64,000 bases of DNA from Prevotella sp. UBA2756 (GCA_002353205.1 DEJE01000062.1:1-64000), one strand, 5' to 3'; shown: positions 50,714 through 60,406, counted from the first letter of the stretch. The notes: generated by a model from the letters alone, not told the origin. A program made the numbers and translations.

Positions 50714-52795
50714 AAACTCCACTCCCACCATCATCGAGAAGTTACGGCCGGGCTCAGGAACGTCGATGAGCCGGTAGTAGCTGGTGTGATCGTAGTAGCG
50801 TTGGTTCAGCAGATTGTCTGCATGAAGAGCCACTCGGAGCATTGTGCTGCCAATCGGGAAAGCCTTTCCGGCAGCGATATTCAGTGTCCAGTGCCCGTCG
50901 GTGGGCTTTTCTGGCGGCACAATCTCGTCTTGTCGTCCCACGATATGAGCATTCAGGCTGACGAAGCCGTCGCTCTTGAGGTCGAAGCGGTATTTCAGCG
51001 TGCCGTCTGCCGACCATGGCGTGCTGAAGGGGAGCGTGTAGCCCTTCTTCTCGCCCGACTGTTGCCGCGCGTAGAGATATTCACCCTGCGCGCTGGCTTC
51101 CCAGCGGGGCGTGATGTGCCACGTCATTTCAGTCTCCAACCCCCACCGCAGCACACGGGCTTGCGTGTAGTGATAGAGCTGCAGCCCTTCCACATACTGC
51201 GCTGTCGGACTGAGGTAGATGTAGTTGGGGAAGTAGTTCAGGTAGGGTTCCACCTGAATCTCCAGGGCATCGTTGCCCCAGCTGATGGCAGCATCAATCT
51301 GGTACGACTCCTCGGGGTCGAGCCCGTTGTTGCCTCGTTCGTATCTGAAGATGTGATAGTTGATGCCGTCGGCCCCCAGTTCCTTCGGTATGGGTACGCG
51401 GAAGCTCTTTCCCACGTTGGCCTTCATCACCCACAGGCCGGTGGAGTAGTTCACACCGGCCGACCATGTGAAGCTGTTGAAGTGGCGTCGCATGTCGGAT
51501 GAGCGCTGCTGGTAGGTGTCTCGCCCGTCTACGGGTGTGGTGAACCAGTCGTTGTAGCTGCGTATGTGCGTCTGTGCCAGGTCGTAGCGCACGCCGGCGT
51601 TCACTATCAGGTTGTCGGCCACGGTGTATCGGTCCATGGCAAAGATGCCTGCGCTGCCCGTTTCGAAGTCGGGGATGATGAATCCCCATCCGCCTCTGCG
51701 GTTGTGCTGCCACTCGCCGTTGATGCCTGCGCGCAGCTCGTGGTTGCCGAGCGTGTGTCGCAGCGAAGCGTTGGCCGTGTAGGTGCTTTTATTGAAGCGC
51801 CGTTCGAGCGAATTGTCGGGCTTGGGCATGTAGCCATGGCTGACGGGTTCCGACCGTTCCTCGCGCAGATTGTTCTGGTAGGCGAGATTCAGCTCCACCG
51901 ATGTGGCCTCGTTTCGCCACGTGGTGTGGCTCAGCACCTTCAGGTGGTTCACCCATTGGTAGGGCAGGTCGATGTCGCGTCGCGAGTGGTCGTAGTCGAT
52001 ATCCGACAGTCGCACCTCCAGTCCGTGGGCGTTGGCGAAGAATCCGCTCTTCGAGTAGCTGTCCGACACGCGCAGGTCGGTGTGGAAGTTGTATCCGGCA
52101 TAGCCCAGCATCACGCTGCCGTCGCGCTCGCTGCCTGCCGTGTTGCGCAGTCGGCCGTCCTTCAGCCTGATCCAATACGAGTAGTATTGAATGCTGTCGG
52201 TCGGCACGCGGTAGTCGGCATAGTCGATGAGTGTGGCGTTGGCGCGATAGAACCACGCACCCTTCCTGCCCTCCACCTTGGCCGAGATGCCCAGCTGCTC
52301 GTTGTTGGTGCGGCCGAAGAGCTGCACGCCGCCGCTGAACGGTTTCGTCGGGATGTGGTTGGTGTAGAGGGCGAGCACACCGCCGATGGCGTCGCTGCCA
52401 AAGAGCAGTGCTGCCGGACCTTTGATCACCTCGGCGCGGTCGATGGCGAACTGGTCGATTTCCAGACCATGGTCGTCGCCCCACTGCTGACCTTCGTGCT
52501 TGATGCCGTCTTCGGTGACGGCCAACCTGTTGAAGCCCAGTCCGCGGATGGTGGGCTTCGACTGTCCGCTGCCGATGGCCATGGCTTTCACTCCGGGAAT
52601 GCCTTCGAGCGTCTGCATCAGGCTGCCTGCAAGGTTCTGCTGCAGGAACTCGCGGCTGATCTGCACCGTGGCCTGCGACGATCGCATTTCGTAGTCGCGG
52701 CGCTGCTTGCCGGTCACGGTGACGGCGTCGAGCGTAACGGTGGTGTCGGGGGCAGCACATGTCATGAGCCCTGCAGCCAATAATTCTGCTATCAT
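50711..52795 (-). CDS. TonB-dependent outer-membrane receptor, probably metal or metal chelate
   Basis: A 694-residue receptor of the classic two-domain type without the SusC-style N-terminal extension. ATG 52795 gives a short signal-like sequence and then 'LDAVTVTGK' (TonB box region); the plug has 'LEGIPGVKAMAIGSGQSKPT' (part), 'IRGLGFNRLAVTEDG' and 'GPAALLFGSDAIGGVL'; the barrel ends 'SMMVGVEF'. Neighbours are a Cys/His-rich small protein upstream and a His-rich lipoprotein downstream, so metal import (Zn or Cu, less likely haem) is the best guess. No SusD is present. Confidence 0.88.
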   Translation of the reverse strand: MIAELLAAGLMTCAAPDTTVTLDAVTVTGKQRRDYEMRSSQATVQISREFLQQNLAGSLMQTLEGIPGVKAMAIGSGQSKPTIRGLGFNRLAVTEDGIKHEGQQWGDDHGLEIDQFAIDRAEVIKGPAALLFGSDAIGGVLALYTNHIPTKPFSGGVQLFGRTNNEQLGISAKVEGRKGAWFYRANATLIDYADYRVPTDSIQYYSYWIRLKDGRLRNTAGSERDGSVMLGYAGYNFHTDLRVSDSYSKSGFFANAHGLEVRLSDIDYDHSRRDIDLPYQWVNHLKVLSHTTWRNEATSVELNLAYQNNLREERSEPVSHGYMPKPDNSLERRFNKSTYTANASLRHTLGNHELRAGINGEWQHNRRGGWGFIIPDFETGSAGIFAMDRYTVADNLIVNAGVRYDLAQTHIRSYNDWFTTPVDGRDTYQQRSSDMRRHFNSFTWSAGVNYSTGLWVMKANVGKSFRVPIPKELGADGINYHIFRYERGNNGLDPEESYQIDAAISWGNDALEIQVEPYLNYFPNYIYLSPTAQYVEGLQLYHYTQARVLRWGLETEMTWHITPRWEASAQGEYLYARQQSGEKKGYTLPFSTPWSADGTLKYRFDLKSDGFVSLNAHIVGRQDEIVPPEKPTDGHWTLNIAAGKAFPIGSTMLRVALHADNLLNQRYYDHTSYYRLIDVPEPGRNFSMMVGVEF

Positions 52796-52906
52796 TGTCT
52801 TCTTTGAACGATCAAACGAAATTGTAAGGCGGATTTCAGCCTGCTGAAATCCATCATCGGCCGGCACTCAACATCGTGAGACCGGCATCGGTGAATAAAA
52901 AACGCG

Positions 52907-53245
52907 TCAGATCGTAGGGAAAGGAGGGGCTCGCAGGCTTACCGTTCCGCGGTGGGCCGTGCAAAGGATGCACTGGCTTGCCACCAGTTCTTTCTTATAT
53001 ACCTTATTATATATAAAGAGCGTAGCAGCGGCTACGGCAAGCATCGGAAGTGAGAGGAACTGGCAGAGCACGCAGTCGTGGATCGACATCGACTGCGAGG
53101 CCAAGTGACCGTGGCATTGGTGCTGCACACAATCGTTGCACTGCAGCTCAAAGCCAGTCTCCTGCGGATGGATATGAAGCGACGCCGCAATCACCATTGG
53201 CACGAACACGGCCAACAGTACCCACGAGGCGATATGTCTCTTCAT
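52907..53245 (-). CDS. Cys/His-rich small exported protein (DUF2946-like)
   Basis: A 112-residue protein from ATG 53245, supported by the -7 box at 53270-53263. An N-terminal hydrophobic segment (about 5-22) is followed by a cluster of His and Cys ('LHIHPQ', 'CNDCVQHQCHGH', 'HDCVLCQF') and a second hydrophobic segment (about 65-80). The pattern recalls DUF2946-type proteins near metal-responsive receptors. A role in metal sensing or binding is inferred, not shown. It is first in the unit with the TonB receptor and the His-rich lipoprotein. Confidence 0.65.
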   Translation of the reverse strand: MKRHIASWVLLAVFVPMVIAASLHIHPQETGFELQCNDCVQHQCHGHLASQSMSIHDCVLCQFLSLPMLAVAAATLFIYNKVYKKELVASQCILCTAHRGTVSLRAPPFPTI

Positions 53246-53262
53246 CTTCAAGTCCACGGCTG

Positions 53263-53270
53263 CAAAGGTA
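53263..53270 (-). promoter_or_regulatory. -7 box of the metal-receptor unit
   Basis: Minus-strand TACCTTTG, 18 bp before ATG 53245. Confidence 0.55.
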
Positions 53271-53358
53271 AGAAAAAAAATCCACTTCGTAGCCAATCGG
53301 CTCTAAAATCTTTCTAATGAGCGGTTTATTTAGTGCTAAGAAGACTATATGTCGCTCT

Positions 53359-55632
53359 TTAAGCATAGGAATGCATACCTCCGAGGAAGTAGTTCACGCC
53401 GAAATAGGTCATCAGAATGGTGAGGAAGGCGAGCGTGACGAAGATATGGTAGTGGAGCGGACGGCTCAGCCAGGGCAGTGAGCGGTCGTGCACGGCTACG
53501 GCATAGACCATGAAGGTGATGAGGGCCCACGTCTCTTTCGGGTCCCAGCTCCAATATGTTCCCCACGACACGTTGGCCCAGATGGCACCGATGAAGATGC
53601 CGAAGCCCAGACAGGTGAGCGCAGGGTAGAGGAAGAGCTTCGAAAGCAGTGCCAGGTCGGCCACCGACTCGTGCGATGCTTTCATGGCAGTGAGTAGCAG
53701 GGCCGTCAGTCCGCAGATGAAAGTGAGGGCCAGCAGTGCGAAAGCCATCATGATGATGCTCACATGGATGGTGAGCAGGGGCGAAGAGAGCACGGGCATG
53801 AGGTGGGTGATCTGCGGATCCATCTGCGAGATGTGGCTGACGAGCAGGAAGAAGCCCGACATGAGGAAACCGAAGCAGAGGATGATGCGGAACCGTCGGC
53901 ACACGATGAAGCTGACGAGCATGATCATCCACGCCATGAGGAGCATCGTCTCGTAGCCGTTGCTCATCGGGACGGTGCCCGAAATGATCCACCGCAAGGC
54001 CAGACAGACCGTCAGAGCGGTGAACGACAGTGCCATGACTATCACCGAGAAGATGATTGTCGGGCTGCGTCTCGCCTTTTCGCCGGCCTGCGCGTTGGTG
54101 CGTGTGATCCTCATGATGAAGAACAGCAGGAGCAGGAAACCCATGGTGAGGTTGAGCATGAAGAGCACGGTGGCAAAGGGGAACGCGTTGTAGATGCGCT
54201 CGGCGCGCGTCTTCGTGGGCGAGGGGATGGAGGCGGCTCCGAAGGTGTGCTGGTAGCGGAGCATCTTCGTCAGCGTCTCGTCCATGCGGTCGTAGCGCCC
54301 GGCGTGGGCATCGTCGTTGAGCAGGGCGAAGATGTTGCTGATGTATTGTTGGCGCTCTGCTTCCATGGTCGCGGGAAAGCGGTCGGATGGCGAAAACCAC
54401 ACCACGGTACTCTCGCGGCGCGTAGAGTCGGCAGCCGTCGGGGCAGGGAAGAGCTTCAGCAGACGGCCTTGGCGCAGCTCCATGATGAGCTGCAGGCGGT
54501 CGTCGACCTTCATCACTTCTTGATGGAATTTGTCGTTCTGGCCTTGGTAGTACTCGTGTACGTGCGGACCGAGCAGATAGCCTGCGCTGTCGGCGAAGAA
54601 ATTGTTGACCGAACACTGGGCAGGAAGCTGTTTGGCCTGTCGCAACGGTCCGTCCTTCATGCGGATGACGGGTTCGTTGTTCCATGCCTCGCCCCAGAAG
54701 ATGAAGCCCGTGAGCACCTGCTCGGGCGACAGTCCGCGGTAGCTGCGCTTGCCGCAGAGTTTCTTCGTGAAGTCGAGGGCGAAGGTCTGCAGCGGACAGA
54801 TGCGGTCATTGTAGTTGATGAAGAGCCGTCCGAAGGCATCGGCCGTCTCGCGCGGGAGTACTGGCGGCAGGTCGGCCGACGATGTGTCGGCATCCTGAGC
54901 AGCTACTTGCTGACTCATACCGCAGACAACGGCGACGATAAGGGCGGTGCGCTGAAGGTGCGGGCTGCGCAGCAGTTGCCGATAGGCCCCCTTCGGGTCG
55001 AAAAGCATCCACACGAGACCTACGAACAGCAGGGCATAGCCCAGGTAGGTGACGGGAATGCCCCACGGGTCGCTGTTCATCGAGAGATAGCTGCCGCGCA
55101 GGTCGTCGTCATAGCTGCTCTGATAGAGGCGCATGCCAGCGTGGCTGTAGATGTTGTTCATCGACACGAGGCCTTGCTGCTCGCCGTCTTCGTCGGTAAT
55201 GGTGAAGCGGCTGGTGTAGTCGGCGGCCGCGTTGGTACCCTCGTGGTAGTCGATGGTGAAGTCGTCGAGACGGATGGTGAAGGGCAGCGGCAGCACCCCT
55301 TTGTCCGTTCTTTCGGTGGAAAGATAGGCATTCGTCGTTTCGCCGAGTCGCAGATGGATGACTCCCTGGCGCGAAGTGAGATGCGTGAGCAACGCTCCTG
55401 CCAGGATGATGACGAACGAAAGGTGCAGCACCACGGCCGAAAGTCTTCTCACCCGACGATGCAGGAACCAGGCCACGGCCACCGCAGCGAGCAGTGCCCA
55501 GAGGGCCGTGAACCACCACGCGCCGTAATAGTGCTCGGCCACGAAGGCCGTACCGTGGTATTTCTCTACGATGGTGGCGACGGCCATGGCGATGATGACC
55601 ATCACATACAGGAGGATGAGAAGCTTCTTCAT
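53359..55632 (-). CDS. Fused cytochrome c synthetase (ResB-CcsA, system II)
   Basis: A 757-residue multi-helix protein. Residues 1-230 resemble ResB/CcsB (four helices and a periplasmic domain), and the C-terminal third is CcsA with the haem-handling motif 'WANVSWGTYWSWDPKETWAL' and conserved His in 'HVSIIMM'. The protein would export haem and attach it to CxxCH motifs. The central periplasmic region has an unusual insert of about 200 residues. It lies 58 bp after the di-haem oxidoreductase gene, the only c-type cytochrome here, so it may serve that protein. Confidence 0.9.
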   Translation of the reverse strand: MKKLLILLYVMVIIAMAVATIVEKYHGTAFVAEHYYGAWWFTALWALLAAVAVAWFLHRRVRRLSAVVLHLSFVIILAGALLTHLTSRQGVIHLRLGETTNAYLSTERTDKGVLPLPFTIRLDDFTIDYHEGTNAAADYTSRFTITDEDGEQQGLVSMNNIYSHAGMRLYQSSYDDDLRGSYLSMNSDPWGIPVTYLGYALLFVGLVWMLFDPKGAYRQLLRSPHLQRTALIVAVVCGMSQQVAAQDADTSSADLPPVLPRETADAFGRLFINYNDRICPLQTFALDFTKKLCGKRSYRGLSPEQVLTGFIFWGEAWNNEPVIRMKDGPLRQAKQLPAQCSVNNFFADSAGYLLGPHVHEYYQGQNDKFHQEVMKVDDRLQLIMELRQGRLLKLFPAPTAADSTRRESTVVWFSPSDRFPATMEAERQQYISNIFALLNDDAHAGRYDRMDETLTKMLRYQHTFGAASIPSPTKTRAERIYNAFPFATVLFMLNLTMGFLLLLFFIMRITRTNAQAGEKARRSPTIIFSVIVMALSFTALTVCLALRWIISGTVPMSNGYETMLLMAWMIMLVSFIVCRRFRIILCFGFLMSGFFLLVSHISQMDPQITHLMPVLSSPLLTIHVSIIMMAFALLALTFICGLTALLLTAMKASHESVADLALLSKLFLYPALTCLGFGIFIGAIWANVSWGTYWSWDPKETWALITFMVYAVAVHDRSLPWLSRPLHYHIFVTLAFLTILMTYFGVNYFLGGMHSYA

Positions 55633-55690
55633 ATTTTTGGAAACGTAATAGGGTTGCAGCCTCGTCTGTAGGCTGCAACCCTGAAGGATG

Positions 55691-57388
55691 TTAAATGGAG
55701 CGCAGGAACTTCACCACGGCGTCGCGGTCTTTCTTCGGAAGATAGAAGAACCGCTCGGTGCTGGCGTAAGCATCCGACTTCTTGCTGTAGGCGTGCCACA
55801 TGATGGCCTCGATCTCGTTGCGTGCACGGCAGTCGTGCAGGCGGTCTTCAGCTCCCGTGTTGAGCAGCGACAGTCCGCGTCCCCACAGTGGTGTGGTGCG
55901 ACACCACGAACCGTGGATGCCGTTCTTCATGTAAAGGCGGTGCTGCAGCATGTCGGTGTAGGGGTAGATGACCTGGTTGGGATAGCGCGGCAGCGTCAGG
56001 TTGTTGGTCAGGATGGGCGCCGGAGCCCAGTAGTCGTCGCTGCCTGTCTGCCAGCGTGGCCGGTGGCACGTGGCACATCCGATTTCGTTGAACACCTGCT
56101 TGCCGTGCTGCACGGTGGCATCGTTGAGGTCGCGGGCGCGGGGCACGGCCAGTCCGCGGTGCCACACCATGTACTGCCAGAAGTTGTTGTCGGTCATTTC
56201 GGGCTGGAAGTTGTGGTACGGGTTGTTGAACTGGTCGGTCTTCGGGTCGAGCAGCGTCTTCACGGCTTCGGTAATGCCCTCGTCGGTGCCGTCGTGATAG
56301 TAAGGCGACGTGGGATCTTTCTTGATGGCGGCTATCACATCGGGGTTTTTCGACATGGCCGTTGCCCATGCCGTCGTGGTGTAGAGGAAGTGTCGGTCAG
56401 AGCGACTGACGTTCGGGATGTTCCACATGGCGTTGGCTCCGGCACCATCCTGTAGCGATGCGCGCGTCATGGCGTAGGTGAAACGCTTGATGCGCTTCGT
56501 GCCGTCGGCCAGCGTGTACCATGCTCCCGATGCCCAGTCGTTGGCGGCTTTGTCCCAGAAGGCGGGATTCAGCTCCACGTAGGGTGCCTCGCGCTGGTAT
56601 TGCGCCTTGAGCGAGTCTTCGGGAATGGCATCGAGCAGTCCGGTGCCGTAGAGACCGATGGTCGATTCCAGCCTGAAGGCGAGGTTCGACGGCTTCGGGT
56701 CAGTGTTGAATGCGTCGATGTCGATGCTCAGTTCGGGGTAGATGAGCTCGTAACGCTCTCCGTCGGGGAACTGCAGTGGCAGTCCGCTCTCCATTTCGGT
56801 GATGGGGAGCCACGACAGATGGATGCCGCTCTCGTCGATCGGTGGCAGGAAGGGCGACACAGCCTTCGTCTGCGGCATGCCGGTGACCTCGGAGATGTAG
56901 GGTCCGTCGTCGCTGTTGACGCCGTCGGCCGGGTGATAGACCACGAGCAGGTAGCCGTTTCCGCGCTGGTCGGCCTGATAGCTGTCTACGCGCTTGCCGT
57001 GTCCGTAGCCCGGATGGCAGTGTATGCACGACGACCGCACGTAGGCCGGTCCGAGTCCGCCGAACGATGCGGTGCTCGTCTCGGTGAAATCGTGCTCGAA
57101 GAGCATCTCTCCGCGTTTGAAGGCGTTGAGCAGGTCGGCATTGGCAATGGCTTCGGTCTCGTCTTCGTAGCACGATGCCGTGGTGTTCTCGGTCGTTCCG
57201 AGAGCTCCTCCGGGGTACCATTCCTCGGCTTTGAAGTTGCCCACAGCCTGTCCCACATACTTGTAGTCGTCTTCGGCTTCCGTTGTCGCGTTGGGGTCGA
57301 TTCCGTTCTCATCTTCACCGCAGGCAACGAGGGTTGCAGTCAGCAACGCGCTGACCATCAGTAGGTTTGTTTTCTTGAAGATATTCAT
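55691..57388 (-). CDS. Di-haem oxidoreductase family lipoprotein (COG3488, 'thiol oxidoreductase')
   Basis: A 565-residue lipoprotein (lipobox 'LVAC', Cys22) with two c-haem motifs, 'CIHCH' (about residue 122) and 'CATCH' (about 446). The family is related to di-haem peroxidases such as MauG. 'FGGLGPAYVRSSCIHCHPGY' and 'TPLWGRGLSLLNTG' are family segments. In Bacteroidota such genes regularly accompany imelysin genes. The natural reaction is not known; iron or copper redox handling is likely. It stands between imelysin and cytochrome c synthetase genes. Confidence 0.9.
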   Translation of the reverse strand: MNIFKKTNLLMVSALLTATLVACGEDENGIDPNATTEAEDDYKYVGQAVGNFKAEEWYPGGALGTTENTTASCYEDETEAIANADLLNAFKRGEMLFEHDFTETSTASFGGLGPAYVRSSCIHCHPGYGHGKRVDSYQADQRGNGYLLVVYHPADGVNSDDGPYISEVTGMPQTKAVSPFLPPIDESGIHLSWLPITEMESGLPLQFPDGERYELIYPELSIDIDAFNTDPKPSNLAFRLESTIGLYGTGLLDAIPEDSLKAQYQREAPYVELNPAFWDKAANDWASGAWYTLADGTKRIKRFTYAMTRASLQDGAGANAMWNIPNVSRSDRHFLYTTTAWATAMSKNPDVIAAIKKDPTSPYYHDGTDEGITEAVKTLLDPKTDQFNNPYHNFQPEMTDNNFWQYMVWHRGLAVPRARDLNDATVQHGKQVFNEIGCATCHRPRWQTGSDDYWAPAPILTNNLTLPRYPNQVIYPYTDMLQHRLYMKNGIHGSWCRTTPLWGRGLSLLNTGAEDRLHDCRARNEIEAIMWHAYSKKSDAYASTERFFYLPKKDRDAVVKFLRSI

Positions 57389-57483
57389 GTTTATCAGTGT
57401 TTTCTTTTGTTTCTTCTTAAACCGCAGAAAGTTGTGCCGTCAGCGACGGCACAACTTCTACTGTTTATGTTTGTGAGCGTTGA

Positions 57484-58824
57484 TCAGTTTCTCAGCACCC
57501 ATGCCGACGTGGCATTCAGGCAGGCATCAAGCTCCGAAATGGCATCCATGGCAGCCTTCACGCTGGCATCGCCCGGAGCGTCGACAAAGGCTTTGCCGCT
57601 GTTGCGGCAGGCATTGAGGGCGTTGAGGGCAGCCTGCAGCTTCGTGCTCAGCTCGTTGGCCTGTGCAGCATTGTACTTTGTGAGGTAGGCCATGATGGAA
57701 TTGTTGGTCCACTGCGAACCTTCCACATTATTATACAGGCTGTTCTGAATGCTCATGATGTTGTCGTAGAAGTCCTTGAACGAGTTGTGGCTGTAGGGCG
57801 ACTCGATGTAGTTGGGATCGTCTTCCACCATCTCGCCCGTCTCCTCGTCCTTGCGCTGCTCGGGTTTGCCCACGGCGGCGCGGTAGGCCTGTCCCATCTT
57901 CTGGTCGGCCACCTCGGCGCAGATGTTCGAGCATCCGCTGACAAGGATTGTCTCCACCACTTTCTTCCACGAAGCCTGCGTGCTCGTCGGCGTGGCGGCA
58001 GCCTGCAGGTCGGCGCCGTAGCTCAGCCCGTTCTTCTGCACGGTCGTCTCGAAGTCGTTGTACACCTTGGCCATCTCGCTTACGCGTGCGCGGTGGTCGG
58101 CAGCAGCGTCGTTTCCGAGCCATGCCACTTCCAGCTGCCAGCACTTGTCGCGCAGGTCGCAGGCCACGGCTGTTGCAAACACAACCTCTTCCTTGCCCGT
58201 GACGGTCATGCCCTTGAAGTATTCCTCTCCTTTGTAGGTGTAGTTCTCGGTGGCGTCGTTGTTGAAGATAGCCACGTCGCGGTTCTTTCCGTCGCGGAAG
58301 AAGATGAACTCAATGCCGTGGAACCCCAGGTTCTCCGAGGTCAGGAAGTCGCGGGCCCTACCGTTGTCAGAAGCTCCTTTCAGGCTTTCTATCTTCTTGT
58401 CGTCGCTCAGGTCCTTTGCCAGTGTGGGCACGTCGAGGGGCCATGTGTCGATGTGCGGGTCGATTTCGAAGTCGGAAGCCGCACCGTAGAGGAAGGCTTC
58501 GCTCTGCTCCCAGTATTTGCGTGCTGCCTTATACGATGTGCAGATGGCGTCGATGTCGCCCTGTGCCACTGCCGTTCCGGCCTGCAGCTTCGTGTTCAGC
58601 GCCGTGATGAGCTGGTAGAGGTTCTGCGTCTCTGCGGCCAGACTCTTATAGGTGGGGAAGACCACGTCGCTGAGGTATTTTCCCGTCATGTCCTTGAGGG
58701 CGTTGTTCTGCTCCTCTACGGTGTTCCCCTTGTTGTCATCATCGTCACTGCTGCATGAGCTGAGGCTCATGCCCATTGTGCCAACTGCCATCAGCAGCAT
58801 GGCATACTTGAAATACTTTTTCAT
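57484..58824 (-). CDS. Imelysin-family lipoprotein (iron-regulated, M75)
   Basis: A 446-residue lipoprotein (lipobox 'LSSC', Cys24) with the imelysin GxHxxE motif 'GFHGIE' and a repeated all-helical fold. Family members (IrpA, EfeO-like) bind metals and take part in iron uptake; peptidase activity is doubtful. It lies 95 bp upstream of the di-haem oxidoreductase gene and 60 bp downstream of the porin gene, in one transcription unit. Confidence 0.92.
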   Translation of the reverse strand: MKKYFKYAMLLMAVGTMGMSLSSCSSDDDDNKGNTVEEQNNALKDMTGKYLSDVVFPTYKSLAAETQNLYQLITALNTKLQAGTAVAQGDIDAICTSYKAARKYWEQSEAFLYGAASDFEIDPHIDTWPLDVPTLAKDLSDDKKIESLKGASDNGRARDFLTSENLGFHGIEFIFFRDGKNRDVAIFNNDATENYTYKGEEYFKGMTVTGKEEVVFATAVACDLRDKCWQLEVAWLGNDAAADHRARVSEMAKVYNDFETTVQKNGLSYGADLQAAATPTSTQASWKKVVETILVSGCSNICAEVADQKMGQAYRAAVGKPEQRKDEETGEMVEDDPNYIESPYSHNSFKDFYDNIMSIQNSLYNNVEGSQWTNNSIMAYLTKYNAAQANELSTKLQAALNALNACRNSGKAFVDAPGDASVKAAMDAISELDACLNATSAWVLRN

Positions 58825-58853
58825 TGTGATATAGATTTTTAAATGTATAATCG

Positions 58854-58887
58854 CTTGAAACCTGAAAGTCTGAAACTCTGAAACCTA
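58854..58887 (-). repeat. Short TTTCAGA-type array at the porin stop codon
   Basis: On the minus strand the TAG is followed directly by GTTTCAGAGTTTCAGAC and TTTCAGGTTTCAAG, four imperfect units of 7-8 bp. Confidence 0.7.
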
Positions 58888-60195
58888 CAGGAAGAATCCC
58901 TCGTAGGCCACACCGATGTTGAGTGCGGGCTCGTTGTTGAGCGGACTCTTGAAGATGCGGTGCGAGTATTCGGCCTTGATGGCTATCTGCTTCACGGGGA
59001 AGAAGTTCAGTCCGGCCACCACGCGGCTGCGCTTGGTGTAGTTGTTAGTGGCCGGCGACTGCGTGTGCTCGCGTATGTAGGAGTCGTAGACCTCGTAGCG
59101 CCCGAAGACGAAGAGGCGTTTCTGGTCGCGGCGTAGGCTCTGTATCTGCGAGAAGACGTCGTAGCCGGCCTCGATGCCGATGGCCATGGCGTTCTTGCCC
59201 ACAAGCGTCTTGTTGTAGGGCGACGTCTTCGGCGAGTTCACCTTCGCGTTGTTCAGCATCGGCGTGTCGGAGATGTAGCCGTAGTCGGCCTGTCCGCGCA
59301 CGATCCAGTTCCAGCGGTTCAGCGTGAAGTCGATGCTGCCTATGAAGACGTTGGCCTTCACCTTGTCGTAGGCTTTTCCCTCACCCTCCATGTCGTTGGG
59401 GTAGGTGTTGTGCATCGACTGGCCGCCGTAGCCGCTCACGCCTACGCGCAGGCCGTCGATGGGAAAGTAGTCCAGACGGGCAGCAAACCCGTATTTGTTA
59501 GCGGGCTTGAACTCGTAGGCCGATCCGGCACCGCTGTGAATCCATTGATCGCGGCTGAACTTCAGCGCATTCAGGCCCGCCACCATCTGCAGCTCGTAGC
59601 GCAGACGGCCCGCACGGCCCCAGAACGAGATGCCCGTGTCGTGCCATGTGGAGGGAAGGATGGTGTTTTCGCCCTCAGGACGGTAGACGGTGAAGAAGTT
59701 CAGCGGCTCGTGGTGGGCGTTGTTCAGGCCTACGGGCACCACGATGTGGCCCACGCGGAGGTTGGCCGACGGCGAGAAGCTCTTCTGGATCCAGAACTGC
59801 TCCAGTTCCACTTCGCCGCCTTTCTCCACCTCGGTCTCGTATTCGCCGCCCTCGTCGGTCTCTATCTCCACGGCTGCTCCCACCCCCGTGTGCTCGAACT
59901 CTATTTCTGTGCCCATGGTCCAGCCGTGGCCGAAGTCGTAGCCCAGGTAGATGACGGCATGGGGAATGTCGAAACGGCCGTTGCTCGGGTCGTCCTTGTA
60001 TTTCGACGGGTTGCGGTAGCGGTATTGGTTGTCGCTGTAGAAATGGCGCGAGAGCGCCACTTCGCCGTAGCCTCCGACGCTCAGTCGGTTGCCACGAGCG
60101 TGGTTCATCACGCTGTCGCCTGCTGCTGTCTGCGCTTGCACGGCGTTGGAGCCCATCAGTGCGCACGCTGTCAGTGCCAAGATTGTGTGCTTCAT
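58885..60195 (-). CDS. Outer-membrane porin, OprP/phosphate-selective-porin-like
   Basis: A 436-residue porin with signal peptide ending 'AVQAQ'. Family-like segments are 'LSVGGYGEVALSRHFYSDN', 'HAVIYLGYDFGHGWTMGTEI', 'RVGHIVVPVGLNNAHHEPLN' and 'AGLNFFPVKQIAIKAEY', ending 'NIGVAYEGFFL'. An acidic loop (about residues 110-135, Glu-rich) faces the strand region. It is the first gene of the imelysin operon and may be the outer-membrane entry for the metal handled by it. The ligand is unknown. Confidence 0.85.
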   Translation of the reverse strand: MKHTILALTACALMGSNAVQAQTAAGDSVMNHARGNRLSVGGYGEVALSRHFYSDNQYRYRNPSKYKDDPSNGRFDIPHAVIYLGYDFGHGWTMGTEIEFEHTGVGAAVEIETDEGGEYETEVEKGGEVELEQFWIQKSFSPSANLRVGHIVVPVGLNNAHHEPLNFFTVYRPEGENTILPSTWHDTGISFWGRAGRLRYELQMVAGLNALKFSRDQWIHSGAGSAYEFKPANKYGFAARLDYFPIDGLRVGVSGYGGQSMHNTYPNDMEGEGKAYDKVKANVFIGSIDFTLNRWNWIVRGQADYGYISDTPMLNNAKVNSPKTSPYNKTLVGKNAMAIGIEAGYDVFSQIQSLRRDQKRLFVFGRYEVYDSYIREHTQSPATNNYTKRSRVVAGLNFFPVKQIAIKAEYSHRIFKSPLNNEPALNIGVAYEGFFL

Positions 60196-60218
60196 CTTCA
60201 GAAAATGTTTTTTTCAGC

Positions 60219-60280
60219 CACCGTTTCCGCCGGTGGTTTTTTGCGAGTGCAAAGTTACGACGCTTTCAGAAAGTGCACAA
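60219..60280 (-). promoter_or_regulatory. Promoter and 5'-leader hairpin of the porin-imelysin operon
   Basis: Minus-strand TTG (60280-60278), 20 bp, TAACTTTG (60257-60250). At the start of the transcript CCACCGGCGGAAACGGTGG (60237-60219) forms a stable hairpin that could protect the mRNA or attenuate translation. Confidence 0.65.
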
Positions 60281-60329
60281 TACTTAAATTTTGGTAAAAT
60301 CTCAGGCCGTCCGCTACCTATTATTGATG

Positions 60330-60363
60330 AAGCGGCCGCGCCAAGGAGGCGCCAACCGCTTCT
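60330..60363. other. Strong intergenic hairpin
   Basis: GAAGCGG pairs with CCGCTTC and inside it GCGCC with GGCGC. It is followed on the plus strand by TTTCCTCATCATTTTTT, so it may be a weak terminator. Nothing is encoded on either side. Confidence 0.45.
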
Positions 60364-60406
60364 TTCCTCATCATTTTTTAGGAGTAGCAGGCGTTGCAGG
60401 AGATAC

